Source: Mycoplana azooxidifex
Lineage (GTDB): Bacteria > Pseudomonadota > Alphaproteobacteria > Rhizobiales > Rhizobiaceae
DNA: 64,000 bases
Reading direction: 5' to 3'
NCBI RefSeq assembly: GCF_014196765.1
Contig: NZ_JACIEE010000007.1
Span: 1-64,000 of the forward strand
Positions within the stretch are counted from its first letter, which is position 1. The number at the start of each line of letters is the position of its first letter. Below the pieces are notes generated by a model that saw only the letters and a list, made by a program, of their open reading frames with translations, did no database searches and was not told the origin of the DNA. A program made the position numbers and the translations under genes. Shown here piece by piece: positions 17,313 through 28,340 of this stretch.

Positions 17313-18824
17313 TCACGCGGCCTGCGCGATCTCGGTTTCGAACCAGGCCCTGAAATCAGCCTTCTGCTGCTCGCTCATGTGCAGGCCCTGCTTGGTGCGG
17401 CGGACCAGGATATCGTCTGCACGACGCGCCCATTCGTTCTCGACCAGGTAGCGCACCTCGGCCTCGTGGAGGGAGGCGCCGAAATGGCGGCCGAGGCCTG
17501 CGACCGACGTCGCACCGCCGACGACCTTTCCGGTGCGCGAACCGTAAAGCCGGCCGTAATGGTTGACGAGATCGCGCGGCATCCACGGATAGCGCTGGCG
17601 CAGCGTCTCGGCGAAGGCGATGTAGTCGGCGTTCGGGATCTCGCCGCCGGGAAGCGCGGCACCCGCCGTCCAGTCTCCGCCCATCTTCGGGAAGAACTTC
17701 GCCAGCCGCTGCAGGGCGTGCTCGGAAAGCTTGCGGAAGGTCGTGATCTTGCCGCCGAAGACGTTGAGCAGCGGCGCGCCGCCGGTCTCGTCGAGGTCGA
17801 AGACATAGTCGCGGGTGACGGCGGACGGGTTGCCCTTGCCGTCGTCGAAGAGCGGGCGAACGCCCGAAAAGCTTTCGATGACGTCGGAGCGGCGCAGCTT
17901 CTCCTTGAAGTAGCGGTTGACGGCGGCGAGCAGGTACTCGATCTCGCTCTCGCCCGCCTTCACCTCTTCCGGCTGGCCGTCATAGGGGATGTCGGTCGTG
18001 CCGATCAGCGCCTTGTCGCCCTCGTAGGGGTTGATGAAGATCACCCGCTTGTCGTGGTTCTGGACGAGATAGGCCTGCTGGCCGCTCCAGAACTTCGGCA
18101 CGATGATGTGGCTGCCCTTGACGAGGCGGACGTTGCGCCGGCTGTTGGAGCCGGCCACGCGCCCGACGATGTCGTTGACCCAGGGGCCGGCCGCATTGAT
18201 CACCGCCTTCGCCCGGACGGTTCGGACCTCGCCGGTCGTCTGGTCGCGCATCTGCACGATCCAGGTGCCCTGGTCGCGCTTGGCGCTGAAACAGGCCGTC
18301 CGCGTCAGGACGGTGGCGCCCTTCTCGGCGGCATCGAGGGCATTGAGCACCACCAGGCGCGCATCGTCCACCCAGCAATCCGAATATTCGAAGCCCCTGG
18401 TGTACTGGTCGAGGATCGGCGCGCCTTCCGGATCGCGCCTCAGGTCGAGCGTGCGCGTGCCGGGCAGGCGCTTGCGGCCGCCCAGGTGATCGTAGAGGAA
18501 CAGGCCGAGGCGAACCAGCCAGGCCGGGCGGTCGTTGGGACTGTGCGGCAGCACGAAACGCATCGGCCAGATGATGTGGCTGGCGGAATTCAGCAGCACC
18601 TCGCGCTCGATGAGGGCTTCGCGGACGAGACGGAACTCGTAGTATTCGAGATAGCGCAAGCCCCCATGGACCAGCTTGCCGGAGCGCGAAGACGTGCCCT
18701 CCGCCAGATCGTCCTTCTCGCAGAGGATGACCGACAGACCGCGACCGGCCGCGTCGCGGGCGATCCCGGCACCGTTGATGCCGCCGCCGATGACGACCAG
18801 GTCGTAGATGGTGTTCTCTGTCAT
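17313..18824 (-). CDS. eryB: Erythritol-phosphate dehydrogenase EryB (GlpD-like, FAD)
   Basis: 503-residue FAD-dependent dehydrogenase of the GlpD family, which oxidises L-erythritol 4-phosphate and passes electrons to the respiratory chain. The dinucleotide motif GGGINGAG is at residues 13-20. Next come GTSSRSGKLVHGGLRYLE, INAAGPWVND, the substrate segment LVKGSHIIVPK, and GGKITTFRKLSEHAL near the C-terminal domain. ATG 18824 puts the FAD motif at the usual distance from the start. Between eryA and eryC. Its adjacency to eryA distinguishes it from glycerol-3-phosphate dehydrogenase. Confidence 0.92.
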   Translation of the reverse strand: MTENTIYDLVVIGGGINGAGIARDAAGRGLSVILCEKDDLAEGTSSRSGKLVHGGLRYLEYYEFRLVREALIEREVLLNSASHIIWPMRFVLPHSPNDRPAWLVRLGLFLYDHLGGRKRLPGTRTLDLRRDPEGAPILDQYTRGFEYSDCWVDDARLVVLNALDAAEKGATVLTRTACFSAKRDQGTWIVQMRDQTTGEVRTVRAKAVINAAGPWVNDIVGRVAGSNSRRNVRLVKGSHIIVPKFWSGQQAYLVQNHDKRVIFINPYEGDKALIGTTDIPYDGQPEEVKAGESEIEYLLAAVNRYFKEKLRRSDVIESFSGVRPLFDDGKGNPSAVTRDYVFDLDETGGAPLLNVFGGKITTFRKLSEHALQRLAKFFPKMGGDWTAGAALPGGEIPNADYIAFAETLRQRYPWMPRDLVNHYGRLYGSRTGKVVGGATSVAGLGRHFGASLHEAEVRYLVENEWARRADDILVRRTKQGLHMSEQQKADFRAWFETEIAQAA

Positions 18825-18899
18825 TTCCTGCTCCTTCGGATGCGCGTCCGGCACCCCGTGTCGTTCCGTTCCGCCGCCCGCGACGGTTCGCAGATGCTG

Positions 18900-20450
18900 C
18901 TAGCGTCCGGCGAGCGTATCCCATACGGGCACAAGCCCCAGCCGTGCCTGCCGGTAGGCGCCGTAGAGGCGGTCCATGCGGTCTGCCTGCTCCGCGTCGG
19001 GCGGCTCGGGTCGGCCGAGAAGCGGCGTCACCCATTCGGCGATGCAGTCGTCCATCGAGGGGTAGGCCCCAATCGCGACGGCCGCCATCATCGCAACGCC
19101 AGCAGCCCCCGCCTCCTCGCGTTCGGAGACGCGCAGCGGCGCGTCGACCGCGGCTGAAAGTACGCCGCGCAAGGCCGACGAGCGCGCGGCGCCCCCGGTC
19201 AGGCGCAGTTCGCCCGGCGCATCGCCCATCGCCGCGTAGCAATCGCGCGTCGCAAGGCCGAGGCCCTCGACCACGGCGCGCACCAGGTCCGGGAACCGGT
19301 GCCGCGTTGACAGGCCGATGAATCCGGCCCGGGCATCGGCATTGACGAAGGGGCCGCGCTCCCCGGCTTCGGAGATATAGGGGTGATAGAGCACCGAACC
19401 CGGCGCGCTGGCCGCAAACCAGCCGTCGATGCGGGGAATGAGATCGGACAGGGTCGTCTCCCGGCCGCCCTCCGACATCAGGTCGGCAGCAAGCTGCAGC
19501 ACCCAGTCGATATTGATGGTTGCGCTCATGTTGGTCTGGACCTGCGTGACGATCCCCGGCAGCGGCAGTGCGATGACATAGCCGGTGCCTTCCGCATTGA
19601 GCTGGACGTCGGCGACCGCCTTGGCGCGCGTGTGGACCCCGGTCGAGCCGATCGTCGAACAGGCGGCGTTTTCGCCGCCGGAGCGGACGCCCGCGCCAAG
19701 CGCCGTCATCACCATGTCGACATAGCCGAGGCACACCGGCGTTCCGGCGAGCAGGCCCGATGCCGCAGCCGCGGCCGGCGTCAGGGGATGCGTGGTCTGC
19801 GTCCCCTCGACGATCTCCGGCAGGAGCGCGCGCCGGTGGGAAAGGCCGAGCGCCTCGATGACGGTGTCGTCATAGTGGCGGGTGCGGAAATTGCCGAAGG
19901 TGAAGCTCGCCTCGGAGGGATCGGTGGCGCGCACGCCGGTCAGGTTCAGATAGAGCCAGTCCTTGCAGTGCAGCGCGACCTCGGCTCGGCCAAGAAGATC
20001 GGGCGCATGCCGATCCATATGCGCCATCTGCGTTCCCTGCTGGCAGGTATTGAGGCCGGTTCCGGTGGCCTCGAAGCGCGCCCGGTTCATGGCGCCGGCG
20101 GCAAGCTGCCGAACCGTCGGCGCCGCGCGGGCATCCAGCCACAGCCAGGCATCGCCTACCGGCTCGTTGCCGGCGCCGACGAGCCAGGTACCGTCGCCCT
20201 GACCGGTCACCGCGATCGCCGCCGTTCGCCGGGCAAGGCCGGGAAGCTTTTCCGCAAGACCGCGAAGCGCCGTCAGGCAATCCTGCCAGGTCTGGGCCAG
20301 CGACTGCGTGGCCGCCCCGTCCTCTGCCATGACGTAGTTGTTGCGCGCGGACGCCCACGCCAGCTGCCGGCCGCCGATCTCGAACGCAACGGCCTTGACG
20401 ACCGATGTTCCCGCATCGATGCCGATGATCACCCGGCTGTCGTCAGCCAT
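18900..20450 (-). CDS. eryA: Erythritol kinase EryA (FGGY family)
   Basis: 516-residue FGGY carbohydrate kinase that phosphorylates erythritol to L-erythritol 4-phosphate with ATP. It opens with the phosphate-binding strand IIGIDAGTSVVKAVAFE, followed by GQGDGTWLV, DARAAPTVRQL and the C-terminal GELRLTGGAARSSALRGVLS nucleotide site. Start ATG 20450, with GGGAGGG nine bases upstream; the frame remains open upstream but lacks similarity. First gene of the minus-strand ery operon, divergent from DUF2291-eryEFG. Confidence 0.92.
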   Translation of the reverse strand: MADDSRVIIGIDAGTSVVKAVAFEIGGRQLAWASARNNYVMAEDGAATQSLAQTWQDCLTALRGLAEKLPGLARRTAAIAVTGQGDGTWLVGAGNEPVGDAWLWLDARAAPTVRQLAAGAMNRARFEATGTGLNTCQQGTQMAHMDRHAPDLLGRAEVALHCKDWLYLNLTGVRATDPSEASFTFGNFRTRHYDDTVIEALGLSHRRALLPEIVEGTQTTHPLTPAAAAASGLLAGTPVCLGYVDMVMTALGAGVRSGGENAACSTIGSTGVHTRAKAVADVQLNAEGTGYVIALPLPGIVTQVQTNMSATINIDWVLQLAADLMSEGGRETTLSDLIPRIDGWFAASAPGSVLYHPYISEAGERGPFVNADARAGFIGLSTRHRFPDLVRAVVEGLGLATRDCYAAMGDAPGELRLTGGAARSSALRGVLSAAVDAPLRVSEREEAGAAGVAMMAAVAIGAYPSMDDCIAEWVTPLLGRPEPPDAEQADRMDRLYGAYRQARLGLVPVWDTLAGR

Positions 20451-21024
20451 GGGCAGCCCTCCCGCCGTGCGGGACGGACGAGGGCATGAAGGCGCCCGCC
20501 AGATACATGTCAAATCCTCCCTGCCCGCTCATGCCCGCCAAACGGCAGGCACCAAGGCACGATCAGCTTCGATACGCCCTTCCCGCGCACCCTCCCCGGC
20601 AAGAGCGAGGGAGCCATACGAACAGACATTCGTCGTTGGGACTGTTTTATATCACAAACATATCATCATCAACGTAATATTTTGCTGGTATCGTAATTTT
20701 TTTCATATAAGATAGCCCACATCAAATGAGAGCCCCAGGCGACACAGCCCGGTTGGATTTCGGTTCGCCCGCCGGCAAGGCGGCGCCAATGGGAAGGGAG
20801 CGACGGACACTCAGGCGGAATATCTTCTCTGCTTTTCAATGCTTTATACATGCATCTGACACAGCGAGCCATTACTGGATCACCGGTTGCGGGGCGGCAT
20901 TGCAGCAAAAATCTTCGGTTGCGCAGCCATTCCATTGGGCGCTGCGGCAATACGGGGCACATGCGGAGGCAGACGCACGAGTGTTTGACCGGGGTAAAAA
21001 GCGCCCGGTAATTATAACATCATT

Positions 21025-21060
21025 GGCGACTTTGGTACCATTTTGATATCATAAGTCGCC
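21025..21060. promoter_or_regulatory. Inverted repeat in the ery divergent region
   Basis: Perfect eight-base arms, GGCGACTT at 21025-21032 and AAGTCGCC at 21053-21060, flank 20 AT-rich bases that contain GGTACC and GATATC. The size fits a multimeric SorC-type operator such as one for EryD, or a promoter clamped between two half sites. Assignment to EryD is inference. Confidence 0.45.
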
Positions 21061-21142
21061 GAAGTGGCGGGCAGAAATGCTCTTGGACAGACGGGCGAGT
21101 GGAGGACACAGCGCGCCCGAACCACAGGAGGAGGCAATCCCA

Positions 21143-21214
21143 ATGATCATCGCCGACGCACGGGCTCTCGCCCGCCGGGACACTCTACGTGCAGCAATCG
21201 GACGAACATCCTGA
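21143..21214 (+). CDS. Possible 23-residue leader ORF upstream of the ery transporter operon
   Basis: ATG at 21143 follows a very strong ribosome site (AGGAGGAG at 21127-21134), stronger than that of the next real gene. The frame encodes 23 residues (MIIADARALARRDTLRAAIG, then RTS) and stops at 21214, about 100 bases before the DUF2291 start. I recognise no similarity. It may be a translated leader that influences the operon, or simply a chance frame near a purine run. Confidence 0.35.
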   Translation: MIIADARALARRDTLRAAIGRTS

Positions 21215-21317
21215 CAGATTGAACGGCTTGGACGCCGATGGCGGCCGGTCTCTGCCGGGTCGGACATCGCCGACCGCGCGGCCGCTTCGTCAGCATTTCC
21301 AGTGAAGGTCGATTGAA

Positions 21318-21970
21318 ATGAGCACACCAACCGAAGTCACCATTCGCAAACCGACCCGGTTTTCGCCTGCGACGCTCGCTGGCCTTGCCGCAGCCGTCGT
21401 CGTCCTGGGCGCCATCGCCCTCGATACGACCGTGGTCCGGATCGGATCGGAAAACGATGTCCGGCAGCAGGGCTTTTCGGCCGAGACCTATGGCGCGGAC
21501 GAGTTTCCGAAGGTGAAGGCGAACATCGAGGAGCGCGCCGCCCCGGCCGTGGAAGTCGCGGCCGCGATCGCTGCCGACAAGAAGGCTGCCGGCGAAAAGT
21601 ACGGCGTGGCGACGAGCATCGGTCCCGTCATTCCCGTGACCTTCACCGCAACCGTCGGCGAGCGCAAGTCGAACTACCACACCGTCACCATCGACGGCCT
21701 GCCGGGCGAGGTGACCGTCCGCGTGCAGACCGGCCCGGCCGTCAACGGAACGGACCTGCGCGATGCGACCGGCACGATCGAATTCGGCCAGTTCAGGAAC
21801 CAGATCGAATACCAGGATGCCGGATCGGCGCTCAACAACGAGATGAAGAAGGCCGTCCTCTCGGGCGTCGACGTGGAAAGCCTCGCCGGCAAGACGGTCG
21901 ACATCACGGGCGTCTTCAAGCTCGTCAATCCGAAGAGCTGGCTGGTCACGCCGGTGAAGCTGGAAGTGAA

Positions 21971-21974
<4 letters not shown>
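21318..21974 (+). CDS. DUF2291 family periplasmic protein
   Basis: 218-residue protein of the DUF2291 family. One hydrophobic segment (about residues 18-36, LAGLAAAVVVLGAIALDTT) acts as an uncleaved anchor or signal. The rest is periplasmic and includes GEKYGVATSIGPVIPVTFTATVG and TGTIEFGQFRNQIEYQDAGSALN-like segments. The family travels with CUT2 sugar ABC transporters, and here it is coupled to eryE by a four-base overlap. Biochemical role unknown; an accessory to EryEFG uptake is the likeliest. Confidence 0.8.
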
Positions 21975-23521
<1,547 letters not shown>

Positions 23522-23544
23522 ACGGAAATCATGGAGCACTGATC

Positions 23545-24585
23545 ATGTCAGTCACAAGCACAACCGACAAGAAATCCGTCTCGAACGGCACCAAGCGCAA
23601 GACCAGCCTCGTCCAGATGCTCCTGGAAGGACGCGCCTTCTTCGCGCTGATTGCGATCATCGTCGTCTTCTCGATCCTTTCGCCCTACTACCTGACGGTC
23701 GAGAACTTCCTCATCATGTCCTCGCACGTGGCCATCTTCGGCCTGCTCGCGATCGGCATGCTGCTGGTCATCCTCAACGGCGGCATCGACCTGTCGGTCG
23801 GCTCGACGCTCGGGCTTTCCGGCGTGATCGCCGGCTTCCTGATGCAGGGCGTGCAACTGGAGCAACTCGGCGTCATCCTCTACCCGCCGGTCTGGGCCGT
23901 CGTCGTCCTGACATGCGCGCTCGGCGCCTTCGTCGGCGCCGTCAACGGCGTGCTGATCGCCTATCTCAGGGTCCCGGCCTTCGTCGCAACGCTCGGCGTC
24001 CTCTATTGCGCCCGTGGCGTGGCGCTGCTGATGACCAACGGCCTGACCTACAACAACCTCAGCGGCCGTCCCGAACTCGGCAACACCGGCTTCGACTGGC
24101 TGGGCTTCAACCGCCTGTTCGGCATTCCGATCGGCGTGCTGGTGCTGGCAGCGCTCGCGATCATCTGCGCGGTGGTGCTGAACCGCACCTCCTTCGGGCG
24201 CTGGCTCTATGCCTCGGGCGGCAACGAGCGGGCCGCCGAGCTGTCGGGCGTCCCCGTCAAGCGCGTGAAGATCACCGTCTACGTGCTCTCGGGCATCTGC
24301 GCCGCCATCGCCGGCCTCGTGCTGTCGTCGCAGCTGACCTCGGCCGGCCCGACCGCGGGCACCACCTACGAGCTGACGGCGATCGCAGCCGTCGTGATCG
24401 GCGGCGCGGCGCTCACCGGCGGCCGCGGCACGATCCAGGGCACCATGCTCGGCGCCTTCGTCATCGGCTTCCTTTCGGACGGCCTCGTCATCATCGGCGT
24501 GTCGTCCTACTGGCAGACCGTTTTCACCGGCGCAGTCATCGTGCTCGCCGTCCTCCTCAACAGCATCCAGTACAGCCGCCGCTAG
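23545..24585 (+). CDS. eryF: Erythritol ABC transporter permease EryF (CUT2)
   Basis: 346-residue RbsC-like permease with eight to ten hydrophobic segments. The CUT2 signature LNGGIDLSVGSTLGLSGVIA appears early, and GRWLYASGGNERAAELSGV later. A single permease implies a homodimer in the membrane. The ATG at 23545 starts a hydrophilic tail rich in Thr and Lys; the open frame extends far upstream but only as out-of-frame eryE. 23 bases separate it from eryE. Confidence 0.88.
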   Translation: MSVTSTTDKKSVSNGTKRKTSLVQMLLEGRAFFALIAIIVVFSILSPYYLTVENFLIMSSHVAIFGLLAIGMLLVILNGGIDLSVGSTLGLSGVIAGFLMQGVQLEQLGVILYPPVWAVVVLTCALGAFVGAVNGVLIAYLRVPAFVATLGVLYCARGVALLMTNGLTYNNLSGRPELGNTGFDWLGFNRLFGIPIGVLVLAALAIICAVVLNRTSFGRWLYASGGNERAAELSGVPVKRVKITVYVLSGICAAIAGLVLSSQLTSAGPTAGTTYELTAIAAVVIGGAALTGGRGTIQGTMLGAFVIGFLSDGLVIIGVSSYWQTVFTGAVIVLAVLLNSIQYSRR

Positions 24586-24713
24586 AGGCCGGCCGGAGGG
24601 ACGCAAACGAAACTTATCCACGACGGCCAATCCGGACCCTTAAGGGCCAGCCGATTGCGGAAAGCAACGCCGGGAGACCGGCACCCCCAACCTGATTGAA
24701 AAGGGAGAGAGAC

Positions 24714-25661
24714 ATGTTCAAGAAGGGTATGCGTATTCTGTTTGCGGCGGTCGCCGCGGTTCCGCTGCTGGCAAGCACCGCATGGGCGGAAGGCCTGATG
24801 ACGATCATCGTCAACGATCCGTCCAACCCCTACTGGTACACCGAAGGCGAAGTCGCCAAGGCAACTGCCGAGAAGATGGGCTATACGGCCACCGTCGGTG
24901 CGCACAAGGGTGATACCAACACCGAAAGCAACCTGATCGACACCGCGATCACCAACAAGTCGGTCGCGATCATCCTCGATCCGGCAAACGCCGACGGCTC
25001 CGTCGGCGCGGTGAAGAAGGCCGTTGCCGCCGGCATCCCGGTCTTCCTCGTCAATGCCGAGATCAACCAGGAAGGCCTTGCCAAGGCGCAGCTCGTTTCC
25101 AACAACGCCCAGGGTGCCGCACTCGGCGCCACGCAGTGGGTCGAGAGCGTCGGCCAGGAAGGCAACTATGTCGAGTTGTTCGGCGCGCCTTCGGACAACA
25201 ATGCCGCCACCCGCTCCAACGGCTACGAGACCGTGCTGACGCAGTATCCGGACCTCGTCAAGGCCGCCCGCGAAGTGGCCGACTGGGACCGCACCAAGGG
25301 CCACGCCAAGATGCAGTCCATGCTGCAGGCCAATCCGGACATCATCGGCGTCATCAGCGGCAACGACGAAATGGCGCTGGGCGCCATTGCAGCCTTGAAG
25401 GAAGCCGGCAAGCTGGCAGGCATCAAGGTCGGCGGTTTCGACGGCTCGCCCGATGCAGTCGCAGCGATCAAGGCCGGCGACCTGCAGTATACCGTGCTCC
25501 AGCCAGTTGCCATCTTCTCCGAGGAAGCCGTCAAGCAGGCCGACAGCTTCATCAAGACCGGCGCCACCGGCGCCAAGAGCGAGAAGCAGCTGTTCGATTG
25601 CCTCCTGATCACCAAGGACAACGTCGACAAGTACACCGCTCCGTTCGTCCTGTCGGAGTGA
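24714..25661 (+). CDS. eryG: Erythritol-binding periplasmic protein EryG (CUT2)
   Basis: 315-residue ribose-binding-type protein. The signal peptide (MFKKGMRILF..., cleavage after ASTAWA at residue 25) precedes a mature start with MTIIVNDPSNPYWYTEGEVAKATAEKMG. The SNGYETVLTQYPDL and ISGNDEMALGAIAALKEAG segments are typical. A good AAGGGAGAGA ribosome site precedes ATG 24714. It captures erythritol for EryE/EryF. A strong hairpin begins ten bases past the stop. Confidence 0.9.
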   Translation: MFKKGMRILFAAVAAVPLLASTAWAEGLMTIIVNDPSNPYWYTEGEVAKATAEKMGYTATVGAHKGDTNTESNLIDTAITNKSVAIILDPANADGSVGAVKKAVAAGIPVFLVNAEINQEGLAKAQLVSNNAQGAALGATQWVESVGQEGNYVELFGAPSDNNAATRSNGYETVLTQYPDLVKAAREVADWDRTKGHAKMQSMLQANPDIIGVISGNDEMALGAIAALKEAGKLAGIKVGGFDGSPDAVAAIKAGDLQYTVLQPVAIFSEEAVKQADSFIKTGATGAKSEKQLFDCLLITKDNVDKYTAPFVLSE

Positions 25662-25671
25662 CACCTGCGTG

Positions 25672-25695
25672 GAGGGGCGCCGCCCGGCGCCCCTC
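25672..25695 (+). terminator. Terminator after eryG
   Basis: Perfect ten-base arms (GAGGGGCGCC at 25672-25681, complement at 25686-25695) with a GCCC loop, followed by the pyrimidine run TTCCTCC. This probably ends the DUF2291-eryEFG transcript or lowers read-through into the DeoR gene. Confidence 0.7.
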
Positions 25696-25791
25696 TTCCT
25701 CCACCGGCGACATGGCCGGCGGCATGCAGAACTTCCAATCGAGCATCGTCTGGATGGCAATCTACAATCCCGGGCGAATGGCGGAACGAGC

Positions 25792-26634
25792 GTGACCAAG
25801 AAAGCGAATGTCGAGCAGCTTCTTTCGGAGCCGATGCCGAGCGACAGCAGGCACGCCCGCCAGCTGGTGCGCCGGCAATTGATCGCCGAGACGGTCATGG
25901 CCGAGGGATCGCTGCGCATCGAGGATCTCACCGAACGCTTCGGCATCAGCCTGATGACGGCGCACCGCGATGTCGACGAACTCGTCAGCCGCGGTATCTT
26001 CCGCAAGTCCCGCGGCATCGTCTCGGCGGCTCCCACCAGTCTGATCGAATCCAGCGACGTCTATCGCGCCAACCGCCAGGCGGCGCAGAAGAAGAACCTG
26101 GCCGAGGTGGCCATGCGCTTCGTGGAGCCCGGCCAGTCGATCTTCCTCGACGATTCCACGACCGTCCTGCAGATGACCGCCCACCTGCCGGCCAAGGTGC
26201 CGCTGACGGCAATCACCAACTCCCTCAATGTCATGAACGCGCTGAGGGGCGTGCGCGACCTGACGCTTCTGGGCCTCGGCGGGCAGTTCCACAACTGGTG
26301 CAACGCCTTCATGGGCCACATGACGACCCGCGAGATCCGGCGGCTGCGGGCAGACATTGCGTTCATGTCGATGTCGGCCATCACCGACGACATCGTGTTC
26401 CACCAGTCGGCGGAGATGGTGGAGACCAAGCGGGCTATGTTCGAATGTGCCGCCCGGCGGGTTCTGGTGGCCGACCACACCAAATTCGAACGGCGCGCCC
26501 TCCACAGTTTCGCGGCCCTTTCGGAGTTCGACGTCGTCATCGTCGACGAGGATACGCCGGTCGAGCATCTCGATCGGCTGCAGTCGAAGGGCATCAACGT
26601 GGTGGTTGCCGGATCCGGCGCGGTCCGCTCCTGA
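25792..26634 (+). CDS. DeoR family transcriptional regulator
   Basis: 280-residue regulator. The N-terminal DeoR helix-turn-helix (about residues 25-80, RIEDLTERFGISLMTAHRDVDELVSRG) is followed by a sugar-phosphate sensor domain with IFLDDSTTVLQMT, TAITNSLNVMN and ADHTKFERRALHSFA. The start is the GTG at 25792, or possibly the ATG at 25834. It lies upstream of and parallel to an FGGY kinase and a GlpD-like gene, so it probably controls them in response to a phosphorylated polyol. A DeoR gene (eryR) also accompanies the Brucella ery locus. Confidence 0.85.
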   Translation: MTKKANVEQLLSEPMPSDSRHARQLVRRQLIAETVMAEGSLRIEDLTERFGISLMTAHRDVDELVSRGIFRKSRGIVSAAPTSLIESSDVYRANRQAAQKKNLAEVAMRFVEPGQSIFLDDSTTVLQMTAHLPAKVPLTAITNSLNVMNALRGVRDLTLLGLGGQFHNWCNAFMGHMTTREIRRLRADIAFMSMSAITDDIVFHQSAEMVETKRAMFECAARRVLVADHTKFERRALHSFAALSEFDVVIVDEDTPVEHLDRLQSKGINVVVAGSGAVRS

Positions 26635-26749
26635 CGGGGCCGGGCTGCAGGACGGCGCCGCCATAAGTCAAACGGGTCCTCGTGTTCCAGACAGGGACCG
26701 CCACAGGACGAGATAGTACCGGACCCTTGCGTCCGCCTGGAGTTTACCC

Positions 26750-28285
26750 ATGCCAAGCATCCTCGGCATCGACAGCGGCCTGACCGTCACCAAGGCTGCC
26801 ATCTTCGACATCGACGGCACGCCGATCGCCGTCGCGCGCCGCCGGGTGTCGCAATCGATCCCCCTCCCCCGCCATGTCGAGCGCGACATGGACGAACTGT
26901 GGACCGCCACCGCCGAGGCCATCGCAGAGGCGATCCGTGCGAGCGGCCGGCCGGCATCGGACATCCAGGCGATTGCCGCCACCGCGCATGGCGACGGCGT
27001 TTACCTCCTCGACACGGATGCAAGACCGCTCGGCCCCGCGATGCTGTCGCTTGACAGCCGGGCGGGCGCGATCGTCGAACGCTGGCAGGAAGACGGCACC
27101 GCCCGGCAGGCGATCGCGCTGACTGGACAAGGGCCGCACGTCTCCGCTCCGGCGGCCCTACTTGCCTGGGTCCGCGACAACGAGCCGGCACGATTTGCGA
27201 AGATCGCCCATATCCTGAGCTGCAAGGACTGGCTGCGTTATTGCCTGACGGGCACGATCGGGGCAGACCGCACGGAGGCCAGCACCTCGTTTACCGACGT
27301 CCGCACACAGGAATATTCGCAGGACGCCCTTCGGCTCTTCGGGCTGGATGCGCTGCGAAACGCGCTGCCGCCTGCCGCCCGCTCCGACGAGGTGGTCGGT
27401 AGGGTGACGGCGGAGGTCGCGCGGCGCACCGGGCTTGCGGCGGGCACCCCTGTTGTCGCCGGGCTGCACGACGTCACGGCATCTGCGCTCGGGGTCGGCG
27501 GACACAAGCCCGGCATCGTCGCCGTGATCGCCGGAACCTATTCGATCAACGAGACGGTATCCTTCGAGCCGCGCGTCGACGGCCGGTGGTTCTGCCGCAA
27601 TGCGATCGTTCCGGGCCAGTGGCACAACATGTCGATCTCGCCGACCTCGACCGCCAACTACGACTGGTTCCTCGACCGGCTCTGCGCAGCCGAGTTCGCG
27701 CAGGCCGAGGCCTCCGGCCGCTCGGTCCATGCCCTGCTCGCGCCCGAGATCGAGGCGGCCTTCGCGCGTCCGTCGACGGCGCTGTTCCATCCCTATCTGT
27801 TCGGCTCGCCCTATGGCGCGGCCGCCAGCGCCGGCTTTACCGGCCTCGGCGGCTGGCATGGTCGCGGCGACATGCTGCGCGCGGTGCTCGAAGGCATCGC
27901 CATGAACCACCGCATCCACGTCGATGCCTTGCGCGACGGCTTTTCCTTCGAGGAGGCGCGCTTGACCGGCGGGATCTCCCGCAACCCGGCCATCGCCCAG
28001 ATGTTCGCAGACGTGCTGGGCATGCCCGTCACCGTCACCGGTACGGACGAATCTGCGGCCTGGGGTGCAGCCCTTTGCGCGGGCGCCGGCGTCGGCATCT
28101 TCCCCGACCATCAGAGCGATCCTCGCGATCTCGTAAGCCTGTCCCGGACCTGCCAACCCGATCCCGTCCGCAGCAGTCACTACGAAGAGCGCTACCGCCT
28201 GTTCTGCGACATCGCCTCCGCCATGACACCGCTCTGGCCGCGCATCTCGGCGCTCGCCGCCTCCGACGGCCCGCCGCGGGGATGA
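26750..28285 (+). CDS. FGGY family carbohydrate kinase (second polyol kinase)
   Basis: 511-residue sugar/polyol kinase. The N-terminal ILGIDSGLTVTKAAIFD phosphate loop, the catalytic-region segment DSRAGAIVERW, CKDWLRYCLTG and the C-terminal ARLTGGISRNPAIAQMFADVLGMPV nucleotide site are all intact. It differs clearly from EryA within the same window and looks closer to L-xylulose-kinase-like members. Substrate unknown. It precedes a GlpD-like dehydrogenase gene by 55 bases, repeating the EryA-EryB logic of phosphorylating first and oxidising second. Confidence 0.88.
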   Translation: MPSILGIDSGLTVTKAAIFDIDGTPIAVARRRVSQSIPLPRHVERDMDELWTATAEAIAEAIRASGRPASDIQAIAATAHGDGVYLLDTDARPLGPAMLSLDSRAGAIVERWQEDGTARQAIALTGQGPHVSAPAALLAWVRDNEPARFAKIAHILSCKDWLRYCLTGTIGADRTEASTSFTDVRTQEYSQDALRLFGLDALRNALPPAARSDEVVGRVTAEVARRTGLAAGTPVVAGLHDVTASALGVGGHKPGIVAVIAGTYSINETVSFEPRVDGRWFCRNAIVPGQWHNMSISPTSTANYDWFLDRLCAAEFAQAEASGRSVHALLAPEIEAAFARPSTALFHPYLFGSPYGAAASAGFTGLGGWHGRGDMLRAVLEGIAMNHRIHVDALRDGFSFEEARLTGGISRNPAIAQMFADVLGMPVTVTGTDESAAWGAALCAGAGVGIFPDHQSDPRDLVSLSRTCQPDPVRSSHYEERYRLFCDIASAMTPLWPRISALAASDGPPRG

Positions 28286-28340
28286 TTGCCCAGCACTTGT
28301 CCCTCCCCTTTCCCATGCCTGAAGACCTGGAATATCCGAA

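Larger units (their letters stand above)
20451..21317. promoter_or_regulatory. Divergent control region of the ery locus
   Basis: This is the only gene-poor stretch above 300 bases (867 bases between eryA and the DUF2291 gene). An AT-rich block at about 20640-20715, unlike the surrounding GC-rich DNA, contains ATATCACAAACATATC and two CGTAAT repeats and probably holds the eryA promoter. A second AT-rich block at about 21008-21055 contains TTGATATCAT inside an inverted repeat and probably serves the transporter operon. I see no convincing protein gene except a 23-codon frame at 21143. Confidence 0.6.

Noticed and set aside
20726-21046. A 106-residue plus-strand frame in the ery divergent region
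   Set aside because: No ribosome site, no similarity, and it runs across the AT-rich block and part of the inverted repeat that look regulatory.
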